In this document: piece by piece, positions 15,325 to 23,702 of the stretch
How positions within the stretch are numbered: the stretch's first letter is position 1
How the letters are laid out: each line of letters starts with the position of its first letter
Assembly: GCF_039527675.1 (NCBI RefSeq)
Contig: NZ_BAAAKI010000025.1
Span: 62,001 to 126,000 of the forward strand
DNA from: Luteococcus sanguinis
Lineage (GTDB): Bacteria; Actinomycetota; Actinomycetes; Propionibacteriales; Propionibacteriaceae
Direction of reading: 5' to 3'
DNA: 64,000 nucleotides
Position numbers and translations under genes: made by a program
Notes under the pieces: model-generated
Databases searched by the model: none
What the model was told of the DNA's origin: nothing
What the model saw: only the letters and a program-made list of their open reading frames with translations

Positions 15325-16560
15325 TTACTGTTCTACCGCGGTCCGCTGGCGTGCGTCGACGAGATCACGCAGCCACCCCGAAACACGCTCAACGGCCGAA
15401 GCAGCCGTCAGGTTCTGTTCAGCGAAGAGCTTGGCGCTTCGCCCATATTCTCGCGCGCGGTTGACAGAGCGGGCCATGTCTTCCACCGCCGCCAGCAGCG
15501 CTGCCGGGTCACCCGGCGCGACGACCGGACCCGCGCCGGCGGCGAGCACCTCGTCAGCGGTGGCGCTGTCGCGTTCGGTGGCGGCCACCACCGGAATACC
15601 CTGGACGAAGTACGAGGTCAGCTTGCTGGGGACGGCCGACTCGCGCAGCCCCGGCTTCTCGTTGACGATCAGCACGTCGGCGGTCTGAAGGATGGCGGAG
15701 TATTCGTCGTCGTCAAGGGAGGGGACGAAAACCAGATGCTTGGTGCCCTTGGCCGCCTGCTCCAACGCCTCGCGCCGCGAACCATTGCCCAGCAGCCCAA
15801 ATACGACCTCCGAGCCCTTCTGGTCTGCCAGCCGTGCGGCCTCGACGACGTTCTCCAGCCCCTGCTTGGCCCCCATGTTCCCGGTGTGCAGAGCGATGTA
15901 CTTGGCGTCGCCGAAGTGCTTGCTGCGCACCTCGGCGGGGTCGGCCTTGCTGGTGGTGTCGATGTGGGACCAGTTGCGCGAGACCTGCACCTTCTCGGCC
16001 GGGACGCCCAGGTCGTCGATCACGTGGCGCGCGAAGCGGTCGTGGATGACCAACACGCCGTCCGCGGAGCGGAGGATGGCCGATTCGAGCTTCTGCAACA
16101 GCTTGCCGCGAAGATCACTGCCGCCGATCTCACGCGCACCGTTGGAGTAGAGATCCTGCACCCACACGATGACGGGCGGCTGCCCGGGGAACTTGGAGCG
16201 CAGGACTTGCAGCCCGGAGCTGATCAGAGCGGGGCTGATAGTGACGACCACGTCGGGGCGCTGCCAGCTGCTGAGTACCGCGCCCAAACCGAAGGTGAGC
16301 TCTTGCACCACCCGGGACAGGCCCATGCCTCCGGAGCCGATGACGTGGCGGACCCGGCGGACCGGGAGCCCGTTGCGGTCGTCCCGTCGCGTGAGGCCGG
16401 TGAAATTGGTGTAGTTGGTCCATTGCGGATAGTGCGGGACACCTGTGATGACCCGGACCTGGTCACCGCGCGCGGCGAGGCCCTCGGCCATCGCCGTGGT
16501 GTAGGGCGCAATGCCCGAGATCTCGGGGGCATAGTTCACCCCGATGACCAGAATCTTCAT
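15325..16560 (-). CDS. Glycosyltransferase family 4 (WcaI/WbuB-like)
   Basis: A 411-residue GT-B enzyme beginning MKILVIGVNYAPEISGIAPYT, the typical WcaI/WbuB opening, with VWVQDLYSNGA and the C-terminal donor-site region SLDDDEYSAILQTADVLIVNEKPGLRESAVPSKLTSYFVQGIPVVA. In colanic acid and similar clusters such enzymes transfer a sugar, often fucose, to the lipid-linked intermediate. AAGGAG precedes the ATG. It sits upstream of gmd by 34 bp, so gmd and fcl are probably in the same operon. Donor is inference. Confidence 0.88.
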   Translation of the reverse strand: MKILVIGVNYAPEISGIAPYTTAMAEGLAARGDQVRVITGVPHYPQWTNYTNFTGLTRRDDRNGLPVRRVRHVIGSGGMGLSRVVQELTFGLGAVLSSWQRPDVVVTISPALISSGLQVLRSKFPGQPPVIVWVQDLYSNGAREIGGSDLRGKLLQKLESAILRSADGVLVIHDRFARHVIDDLGVPAEKVQVSRNWSHIDTTSKADPAEVRSKHFGDAKYIALHTGNMGAKQGLENVVEAARLADQKGSEVVFGLLGNGSRREALEQAAKGTKHLVFVPSLDDDEYSAILQTADVLIVNEKPGLRESAVPSKLTSYFVQGIPVVAATERDSATADEVLAAGAGPVVAPGDPAALLAAVEDMARSVNRAREYGRSAKLFAEQNLTAASAVERVSGWLRDLVDARQRTAVEQ

Positions 16561-16771
16561 GCACTACTCCTTCGGCGTACGCCGAAACGCGCGCCTGTTC
16601 CCCGAGTGTTCAGCGGTGCCCCGTTTGCGTAGGGCGGTCCACACGACGCCATGACTCTAGCGGCACGGACTTGGCGGGCTCGGCGCCTCTCATGGGTATC
16701 TCAGGTGGACATCAGCCCGCAAATTCCACGGGATAACCTTCTGACTAGCACTACTATTGAAGCCTTCGTAC

Positions 16772-17893
16772 CTAACCTTGGGGGGACCCGTATCTGTCCA
16801 GCAGCTGGTCACGGATCGCACCGATGGAGAACTCGCCGCTCACGGTGGCGAAAGCACGTTCACCCGCCGCGCGGCGCAGCCCGGCGTCGCGAAGGTAAGG
16901 ACGCATTGCCTCCGCCAGCTGCGATGGCTCGGGCCCGGAAACCGCCCCGGATCCACTCCTGATCAACATCGGGCCAAGCTCACAGCTGTCCGTGACGATG
17001 GCGGGAATGCCAGCGCGCAGGGCCTCCAGAACCGTCATGCCGAATGGCTCATTGACCGACGGAAGCACGTAGAGGTCAGCTGCCTCCATGTAGGCGGCGC
17101 ACTGAGCGCGTCCCGCGGGTCCGCGCCACTCGATTCTCTCGCCCAGGCCAGACTCGCGGATGAGGCGTTGAACCTCGTCGGCTGCACCCTCATCCGGCCC
17201 AACCAGAGTGAAGGTGACGTCGGGGAACTCGGGCGCAAGCTCGAGTGCTGCGCGTACGAATGCTCCCGGACGCTTGCGGGGCGCCAACCGCGCAAGAAAG
17301 AGAACATTCGGGGAACCCTCCGGGCGTGCGGGGGGCTCATGATCGACCAAGATGCCGTTCGGCAACACCTTGGCTTTCACCGCTGGGCCCGCCACTTGGT
17401 GGACGTCGGCCACCTCGGCCTCGGTCAGACAGAAGACGTTCTCGGCCCTGCGCAACACCCTCCGGGTGAGCGCAACGTCAAGCACCTTCGCCAATGCGCT
17501 GTCCGAGGGATCAATCATCCCGTGGGTCTGGACATGTACCCGGGCCCCGAGGGCCTGCGCAAGGGCGGCGGCCGGAAGGGTCAGCAAGTCCCTGGCGAGA
17601 TGGACGTGCACGGCATCCGCGTTCCGGGCTTGACGAGCGAGCCAAACCTCGAGGCCAGGCGCAGCGAGGCCCGCGAAGCCGGTGCCAGGCATGAGGGTGC
17701 GTGCGGGAAACAGCTTGACTGGCGCGCCATCGATCGAGCTGGGGAGATCCTCCTCGAAGCCCATGGCGCCAGCAATAAGGGTGATATCGTGTCCTGCAGC
17801 AGCCAGGGCTCGACACTGGTCAACCGCGACAGTCGCAGGCCCGCCGTACACGTTGTCCGGGCTCAGGACAGCCAAGACATGGATGATCCTCAT
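16772..17893 (-). CDS. Glycosyltransferase family 4
   Basis: A 373-residue GT-B protein starting MRIIHVLAVLSPDNVYGGPATVA, with HVHLARDLLTLP, LPNGILVD, LARLAPRKRPGAFVRAA and the nucleotide-sugar site VNEPFGMTVLEALRAGIPAIVTDS. A retaining GT4 of the cytosolic face; acceptor and donor unknown. Its start overlaps the stop of the upstream acyltransferase (ATGA at 17890-17893). A 211-bp gap separates its stop from the next gene on the strand; the gap has AT-rich segments that could hold a promoter for the WcaI-like gene. Confidence 0.9.
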   Translation of the reverse strand: MRIIHVLAVLSPDNVYGGPATVAVDQCRALAAAGHDITLIAGAMGFEEDLPSSIDGAPVKLFPARTLMPGTGFAGLAAPGLEVWLARQARNADAVHVHLARDLLTLPAAALAQALGARVHVQTHGMIDPSDSALAKVLDVALTRRVLRRAENVFCLTEAEVADVHQVAGPAVKAKVLPNGILVDHEPPARPEGSPNVLFLARLAPRKRPGAFVRAALELAPEFPDVTFTLVGPDEGAADEVQRLIRESGLGERIEWRGPAGRAQCAAYMEAADLYVLPSVNEPFGMTVLEALRAGIPAIVTDSCELGPMLIRSGSGAVSGPEPSQLAEAMRPYLRDAGLRRAAGERAFATVSGEFSIGAIRDQLLDRYGSPQG

Positions 17894-18453
17894 TTCACTT
17901 CTCTGACCTGCGACTGGGGGGCAAGCACGCGCGCCCCCTCGGGAACGTCCTTGTACACCAACGCCGTTGCGCCGACCACGGCGTCACGACCGACGGTGAC
18001 GCCACGCAGGACGGTGGCTCGGGCAGCCACCCAAGCGCCGTCCTCGATGCTGATGGGCCCGTTGTCGTACTCGAACGCGACATCATCGGCTTGGTGACTC
18101 CCGGTGCACAGGAAGGTCTGCTGGGAGATGCAGACGTCTTCGCCGATCGTGATGGGCTCGAGATTCAGCAGATAGCTCCCGACGCCGATCCAGCTGTTGT
18201 CACCCACGGTCAGCTTCCACGGCCAGTGGATGCGGACATCGTTGCGAATGTTGACGTTCTCGCCGATCTGAGCACCGAACGCGCGAAGCACCTTCGCGCG
18301 AACCGAAGGGGGACAGAGGATCGAGCGGGTCAACGGCTCCGCCAGCATCGCCCAAGCTGCACAGACCGGGACGCTGCGTCCCTTGTCGTAGCCCTTCCCG
18401 GTGAATTCTGCCAAGCGCCTGAAGTGTCCGCCGGTCGGCTGCTGGTTGGCCAT
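17890..18453 (-). CDS. WcaF-like hexapeptide-repeat acyltransferase
   Basis: A 187-residue left-handed beta-helix acyltransferase; the WcaF signature WAMLAEPLTRSILCPPS is followed by hexapeptide turns (IGENVNIRNDVRIHWPWKLTVGDNSWIG, ITIGEDVCISQQTFLC) and the catalytic-type His in TGSHQADD. It probably O-acetylates the growing polysaccharide from acetyl-CoA. The ATG at 18453 has GGGGGA before it; the frame extends to 18498 without support. It lies 90 bp from the end of the IS1380-type insertion, which cuts it off from any promoter further upstream. Confidence 0.88.
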   Translation of the reverse strand: MANQQPTGGHFRRLAEFTGKGYDKGRSVPVCAAWAMLAEPLTRSILCPPSVRAKVLRAFGAQIGENVNIRNDVRIHWPWKLTVGDNSWIGVGSYLLNLEPITIGEDVCISQQTFLCTGSHQADDVAFEYDNGPISIEDGAWVAARATVLRGVTVGRDAVVGATALVYKDVPEGARVLAPQSQVREVK

Positions 18454-20063
18454 CGAATCCCCCCGTGTGCTTGGTGCGCGGGCCCTTGGGCTCCACACGA
18501 CGACTGGCGCGAGCCTACCTCAGGCACTCCCTGCAGGCCTGAACCCTGATCCACCGACCGTGATTTCTGGTGGTTTCTCGCGTCGGTTCTGAGGGTCGTT
18601 CTTTGGTGTGGGCGCGGCGGGTCTGCCGGTCTGTCCGGCTTTTCCACGGGGTCCTCGGGTTGGGCCCTGCTGGGGCTGGGTGGTGAGGGTGTCGCGGTTC
18701 GGGGTGGGCTGGTCGCGACGGCGTGCAGGGCTTCCCAGGCGTCGGCCCAGGGCCAGTGGGTGGGTAGGTGCAGCACGAGCCGGCGGCCGGTGGCCGCGAT
18801 CCGGGCCGGGACGTTGATGAGCTTGCGGCGCAGGGTCGCCCATCGTGCTTTGGTCAGGTTGGCGGCGATGGCGGCGGCTCGGGCGATGTTGAACGCGATC
18901 ACCGCGAGGGCCACCCAAGCGGCGTTGGCGGCGTACTTGCCCGAGGGGAGGTGGGCCAGTGGCCCGTCCTTGAGTTCGGCGATGACCTGTTCCACGATCG
19001 CGTGGTCCCGGTGCAACTGGTCGGCCTCCACCATCGTGAAGGTGGTGTTGGTGATGAACGCATGGTGCCGGTAGGCGGCGAACAACTCTTGTTGCTCGCT
19101 GCCGTCGGAGGCGAGTGGTTGGAGCCGTTTGACCCGGCGCACGACCAGCCGGCAGGGCACGTGTTCGGCCTTGCGGCGGCCGGTGAACGCGACGAACCCG
19201 ACTTCGGCGACCTCGGCGTCGGAGATCCACCGCTGTTCGGCCTCGTCGTAGACAGCCTGGGGGTACTTGATCGGCTGCCAGTCGTCCTCGGCGATCCCGG
19301 CGATCGTGGCACTCACCTTCTTGGTCATCCGGGCGGTGACCGAGAACCACGCCTTCGCCCGGAGCGCGGCGCCGACGAACGCCCACCCGTAGTACGCCGA
19401 GTCGGCCCGGCACAGCAGGTGGCCCTTCACTCCGGAAGCCCGGGCGGTGGTGATCGCTTGGGCCAGCATCCGTCCCGCGCCCCTGGCTGAGGAGGTGCTG
19501 CCCTTGCGGAGCCGGGCGCGGACGATCACCGGCGCCGCCAACGGGGTGGACAGGGCCGCAAGTTGGATGTTCAACCCCCGCACCCGGGTGTAGCCGTAGC
19601 CGGCGCCCTGCTTGCGGTAGCCGTGGACCTCGCGGATCGTGTCATCCACATCGAGGAACGCCAGCCCCTGGTCGGTGGCGGCGCCGGCGATCATGCCGGG
19701 CACCCGGCAGGTCAGACCCGCCAGCAGGTGTCCGCCGACGGCGTCGAGTTGCTGCACGTGCCCGTGGGTGAACGAGCGCAGGAACGTGCCCAACGTCGAG
19801 GGGGCCCGAACGCCGGCGAATAACCTGTCCATGCCGCCGTGGCGCAGCAGGTCCAGGTCATCGATGCTGTCCGCGCCGGCGAGCATCCCGCCCACCACAC
19901 TGGCCGCCTTCACCGCAGCGTTCAGCGAGGTGACACTCACCTGCTCTGCCAGCAGGTCGTGCAGGCCGGCGGACTCGGCCAACAACATGGCCGGGACCAA
20001 CCCGGCGGTCGACACCAGGTTCGGGTCATCGAAAACGGGACGGATCGTGTGAGAGGCTTTCAC
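18330..20063 (-). CDS. IS1380-family transposase with read-through tail
   Basis: A 577-residue DDE transposase, start MKASHTIRPVFDDPNLVSTAGL typical of IS1380 members. Candidate catalytic residues are Asp in LDVDDT (about 138-141), Asp221 in CRADSAYYG, and Glu in HAIVEQVIAELKDGPL (358 or 363). The element ends at 18544, about residue 506, but the frame has no stop there: the last 71 residues come from host DNA and overlap the acyltransferase start in another frame. Whether this chimeric tail is harmless is unknown. The transposase region itself seems intact. Confidence 0.9.
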   Translation of the reverse strand: MKASHTIRPVFDDPNLVSTAGLVPAMLLAESAGLHDLLAEQVSVTSLNAAVKAASVVGGMLAGADSIDDLDLLRHGGMDRLFAGVRAPSTLGTFLRSFTHGHVQQLDAVGGHLLAGLTCRVPGMIAGAATDQGLAFLDVDDTIREVHGYRKQGAGYGYTRVRGLNIQLAALSTPLAAPVIVRARLRKGSTSSARGAGRMLAQAITTARASGVKGHLLCRADSAYYGWAFVGAALRAKAWFSVTARMTKKVSATIAGIAEDDWQPIKYPQAVYDEAEQRWISDAEVAEVGFVAFTGRRKAEHVPCRLVVRRVKRLQPLASDGSEQQELFAAYRHHAFITNTTFTMVEADQLHRDHAIVEQVIAELKDGPLAHLPSGKYAANAAWVALAVIAFNIARAAAIAANLTKARWATLRRKLINVPARIAATGRRLVLHLPTHWPWADAWEALHAVATSPPRTATPSPPSPSRAQPEDPVEKPDRPADPPRPHQRTTLRTDARNHQKSRSVDQGSGLQGVPEVGSRQSSCGAQGPAHQAHGGIRWPTSSRPADTSGAWQNSPGRATTRDAASRSVQLGRCWRSR

Positions 20064-20172
20064 TTACGGAGTGACCTTCTGAGCAGCCGGATGTGGACGT
20101 CGTACTCAACATCCTCCCTGCTCAGAGGGCACTCCCGTTCCACGCCACGCCCACAACGTCGGTGGATCAGGG
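18544..20172 (-). mobile_element. IS1380-family insertion sequence
   Basis: About 1.63 kb with terminal inverted repeats CCCTGATCCACCGAC at 18544-18558 and its complement at 20158-20172. The flanks carry the direct repeat CTGAA (18539-18543 and 20173-20177), consistent with a target duplication. IS1380 elements normally give 4 bp, so one base may be shared with the terminus. It carries one transposase. Insertion is intergenic, between the WcaF-like and Wzx-like genes. Confidence 0.88.
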
Positions 20173-20280
20173 CTGAACACCAGCTGAGTGAACCGGGGCC
20201 GACACGGGCAGGGCGTCTAGACTCACGGCACGACTGGATGCGTTGCTCCAGCCCATTTCTCTGGGGGGGACGGTAGCTCT

Positions 20281-21654
20281 GTGCACAGGTTGGCCAACTT
20301 GCAGAGGGTCATCGGCTTCGGTGCCTCTATGGCGTTGCTTGCGGTGGCCTCCCTGATGATGATCCCCGCCATGGTAAGGGCTTCAGGCGCAGTCGCTTGG
20401 GGCGCCATGGCCCTAGGCCAAGCGGTGGGGAGTATCGGAGCCGTCTTGGTTGGTTACGGGTGGAACATGTCCGGGCCGGCCCAGCTTGCCGGCGCGGACC
20501 CAAGTCAAGCGCGCGCCCAATTCCTGGAATCGGTTTTGGCCCGTCTCGCTTTGATGATCCCGGTGTCGGCCGGAGTCATCCTCTTCACATGGTTCTCAGC
20601 TCCACCGGGTTTTCGCCTTCTAGCAATCGTCGGAGGGCTTTCGGCCACAACCATCGGTCTGTCCGCCAACTGGTATTTCGTCGGGATGGTCCAGCCCTGG
20701 GCGTTGCTGACCACCGAGACCCTCCCCCGGGTAGGCGGGACATTCGCTGGCACGGTCGCGATGTGGATGGGCGGTAACGCCATGGACGGAGCCGTTGGCC
20801 AACTGCTCGGTATGGTGACCGCCGTTGCACTCAGCGCAATCTGGGTGGTCTCCAGCGCGGCACGCAGAGGTGCCGAGAAGCGCCAGCTCAAATCGGTTCC
20901 TCGGGTACTCGCAGAGCAGAAGGACGGCGTCGTCGCCAGTGTTAGCAGTACAGCCATGGGGGCCTTACCCGTTCTGCTTGTTGCGCACTCAAAGCCCGCG
21001 GCCCAGCCGCTTTACGCGTTCGTGGACAAGTTGCAGCGTCAGATCGCCGTAGCCCTGGTGCCGTTTGTCACTGTCCTACAGGGATGGGTACCGCGAGGCG
21101 ACAGATTGGCGCGAGCGCGCAGGACGATCCAGTTCGGTGCCTTGCTTGGACTGTTCCTCTCCGGATTCACGTTCTTGGCGGCACCCCTGTTGACCAAGAT
21201 CCTGGGCGCCGGGGAGCTGCACACAACTTGGCAATTGAACCTCTGCATGGGGATCTTCGTAGGCATGGGGCTGTACGAACTGATGCTTTCTCATGCGGTC
21301 CTGTCCACGTTTAATCGTCTCCAGTTCGTAGCAGCCACGACCATCGTCACTGGGTTGATCTCTTTGGCGCTGATAGTTCCCGGGGTCCAGCGGTTCGACG
21401 CCCTGGGTGCCGTTGTTGCGGTGCTTTCTGGATTGTTCCTACGCGTGCTGAGTGAGGCGTGGCAGGGGCTCGTCACCGTAAAAGCCTTGGCATCATCGCT
21501 CGAAGAGAACTCGAGCCTCGCGGCCTCGGCGCAAGTCCCTCATAAGTCCGGAGCTCTGGACCGAACCGGCCCTCTCGCCGCCCCCCGGCAGCCGATCACC
21601 ACCATCACTGATCAGAATGAACCAACTGGACCCCTTGGATCCGAGACAGATTAG
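20281..21654 (+). CDS. Wzx-like polysaccharide flippase (MATE/MVF-type membrane protein)
   Basis: A 457-residue protein with about 10-12 hydrophobic segments, starting LQRVIGFGASMALLAVASLMMIPAMV, laid out like O-antigen/oligosaccharide flippases, with a hydrophilic 60-residue tail. It should move undecaprenyl-linked repeat units across the membrane. The GTG at 20281 follows GGGGGGACGG. It is first of a cluster of three (flippase, Wzz-like, Wzy-like) that looks less GC-rich than its surroundings, a sign of transfer. The IS sits upstream. Confidence 0.82.
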   Translation: MHRLANLQRVIGFGASMALLAVASLMMIPAMVRASGAVAWGAMALGQAVGSIGAVLVGYGWNMSGPAQLAGADPSQARAQFLESVLARLALMIPVSAGVILFTWFSAPPGFRLLAIVGGLSATTIGLSANWYFVGMVQPWALLTTETLPRVGGTFAGTVAMWMGGNAMDGAVGQLLGMVTAVALSAIWVVSSAARRGAEKRQLKSVPRVLAEQKDGVVASVSSTAMGALPVLLVAHSKPAAQPLYAFVDKLQRQIAVALVPFVTVLQGWVPRGDRLARARRTIQFGALLGLFLSGFTFLAAPLLTKILGAGELHTTWQLNLCMGIFVGMGLYELMLSHAVLSTFNRLQFVAATTIVTGLISLALIVPGVQRFDALGAVVAVLSGLFLRVLSEAWQGLVTVKALASSLEENSSLAASAQVPHKSGALDRTGPLAAPRQPITTITDQNEPTGPLGSETD

Positions 21655-21662
21655 GGAGAATC

Positions 21663-22316
21663 GTGGAGTTTCGAGACTTCTTCGGTACACTCAAGCGCCA
21701 TCTGGGGCTGGTGTTGCTCTGCGCGTTACTGGGGGCGGGCGCTGGCCAAGCTGTTGCTCAGTTCACACCCAAGACCTATATGGCAAGCACGCAGACTTTC
21801 TACACCGTGGACAACAACGACATCACTCAAAGCACCAGCTTCACCGAGGGCCAGCTGAAGTCATACGCTGCCGCAGCGAATTCCGACCTCGTCCTCTCAC
21901 CCGTGGCCAAGAGGTTTGGCAAGGACGTACTGGCGCTGTCCAAGCAGACCAGCATCTCCATCCCGACTGGCACCTCCATCATCGAGGTAGATGTCGAAGA
22001 CTCCTCTCCTCAGCAGGCAGCTGATCTGGCCAACGCAATCAGCGAAGAGCTGCAGACTGCCACCGCTACCCTTTCTCCGAGCGCCAAGGATGCAAAGGGG
22101 GTCGCGACCAAGGCAACGGTCGTCAAGTCGGTGATCTTGACCACAGCAACCGCGCCCACTAAGCCCAGCAGCCCCAACATGCTTCTTGACACTGTTGTTG
22201 GACTGGCGCTCGGGCTCTTGGTGGGCATCGCAGCGGCTCTAGTACGCGGCGCTCGGGTGGCACGAGCGCAGGGGACCACGGGCGCGCACGTGGGGAAGGC
22301 TCATGAGACGAGCTAG
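21663..22316 (+). CDS. Wzz-like chain-length / polysaccharide co-polymerase membrane protein
   Basis: A 217-residue protein with two membrane helices, residues 13-33 (HLGLVLLCALLGAGAGQAVAQF) and about 172-196 (MLLDTVVGLALGLLVGIAAALV), and a periplasm-like outer domain between, the Wzz topology. The PTKPSSPN Pro-rich motif before the second helix is typical. There is no C-terminal tyrosine kinase. It probably regulates chain length. Its gene starts 8 bp after the flippase stop and overlaps the start of the Wzy-like gene. Confidence 0.85.
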   Translation: MEFRDFFGTLKRHLGLVLLCALLGAGAGQAVAQFTPKTYMASTQTFYTVDNNDITQSTSFTEGQLKSYAAAANSDLVLSPVAKRFGKDVLALSKQTSISIPTGTSIIEVDVEDSSPQQAADLANAISEELQTATATLSPSAKDAKGVATKATVVKSVILTTATAPTKPSSPNMLLDTVVGLALGLLVGIAAALVRGARVARAQGTTGAHVGKAHETS

Positions 22317-23574
22317 TCCTACGCCCGGGTATGCCAGGCGACCCAATTGCACCTTCGAAGACCTTGCCGCAGGCGTCCTGATTTTCGGTGCGTTGGCTTC
22401 GAGTTGGAGCGGGGTCTACGTCGGTGGGTTCCAAATGGTTGATTTCAGCATCGCTGCCTGCTTCGGAATCCTCTTGGCTTCCTCTTGGGGCCGGGGGTTC
22501 ATGTGGCACGGTCGCGTCCCGCCGTGGATCTGGTTCGGGGTATCCGCCGTCGTGATCGACGTCGCTGCGCTGACCTGGTGGCCAGTGTCGAAGTCGTATG
22601 TCACGCATCGAGTCGACCTCCTCGGGCTGCACGGTGAGCACGGCCCCACCTCGCTGATCTCTGGCTTGCAGTGGTTGGTGGCACTTTTCGTCCTGCCTAC
22701 TTGCATGGCCGCCCTCGCGCCCGACAAGCCGAGACGGCTTGCCCAGATCATCTCTGCGTGGGCCTGGGGGGTTGGCGTTTCCTGCACTGTTGCATTGCTC
22801 GACAGCGCGGGCGTCACGGCCATCTCCGCCGGCCTCATTGACGTGGACTATTCAGGTCGCCAGGCAGGCCTCGGGTCACATGCGAACAGCCTAGGTGTTT
22901 CGGCCTTGCTCGCCTTCCCGATCGCGACATGGATCGCGCGACGACATGCCAAGCGAGGCGTCCTGCTTCAAACCCTCTTGGTCGTAGGAATCGTCCTTTC
23001 GGGCAGCCGCGGCGCCCAAGCCCTCTTGGTCGTTGTGATGGTGGGCATGGCACTGGTCCTCCCCCACGCCAGGCGTCCCCTTGCGATCTTGGGCCTCGTC
23101 GCGTTGGTGGCTGCACCCCTGGCAATGCAGGCGATTGGGGGGCTGGAAACCATTCAGGGAACGCTACTTCGTTTCGGGAACAACGAGGGCGGGGCGGACT
23201 CAAACGCCGAACGCACGGCGGTGGCATTGCAGGGTTTGGCGGACTTCTCGCAGCGCCCCATCTTCGGAGTCGGCCTCAACCAGATCACCTACGCGCACAA
23301 CATCTACTTGCAGATGCTTTCGGCGGGTGGGGTGGTCCTCCTCACAGGGATCTTGCTCCTCCTGGCCTCTGTGGTCTGGGAGGGGATCCGTTCCTCCGAG
23401 CTCTCGGTCCTGGGCCTGTACTGCGTCATCAGCGTTGGCATCTGGATCGTCCTCGGCTTGGTGGAGAACAGCTTGGTCGACCGCTTCCTGTACTTCCCCA
23501 TCGGGGTGATCGCAGGACTCTCGATACTGAGAGGTCAACGCGCCCGACCGAGTGCCCTGGGCACCTTGGCCTGA
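22303..23574 (+). CDS. Wzy/O-antigen ligase-like membrane polymerase
   Basis: A 423-residue protein with about 11 membrane segments and the large loop of the O-antigen polymerase/ligase family, including SGSRGAQALLVVVMVGMAL and PIFGVGLNQITYAHNIYLQMLSAGG. The GxGxxxxxxHNxYLxxL motif is a hallmark of Wzy_C/WaaL proteins. It would polymerise repeat units flipped by the Wzx-like protein. The start at 22303 overlaps the Wzz-like gene by 14 bp. Confidence 0.85.
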   Translation: MRRASPTPGYARRPNCTFEDLAAGVLIFGALASSWSGVYVGGFQMVDFSIAACFGILLASSWGRGFMWHGRVPPWIWFGVSAVVIDVAALTWWPVSKSYVTHRVDLLGLHGEHGPTSLISGLQWLVALFVLPTCMAALAPDKPRRLAQIISAWAWGVGVSCTVALLDSAGVTAISAGLIDVDYSGRQAGLGSHANSLGVSALLAFPIATWIARRHAKRGVLLQTLLVVGIVLSGSRGAQALLVVVMVGMALVLPHARRPLAILGLVALVAAPLAMQAIGGLETIQGTLLRFGNNEGGADSNAERTAVALQGLADFSQRPIFGVGLNQITYAHNIYLQMLSAGGVVLLTGILLLLASVVWEGIRSSELSVLGLYCVISVGIWIVLGLVENSLVDRFLYFPIGVIAGLSILRGQRARPSALGTLA

Positions 23575-23702
23575 CTAGGAGCGTTGCCTACCAGGCGGCC
23601 AGGACATTCGATTGCAGTGGGCGCAGTTCGCACTTCCTGAGAATCATGAGAAGATCATGAGGATTCCACCCCCGGGATCGCCACCCCACGCAAGGAACGT
23701 TC

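Noticed and set aside
14740..16632. 630-codon plus-strand frame opposite gmd and the WcaI-like gene
   Set aside because: Runs through two well supported minus-strand genes and has shadow-like composition.
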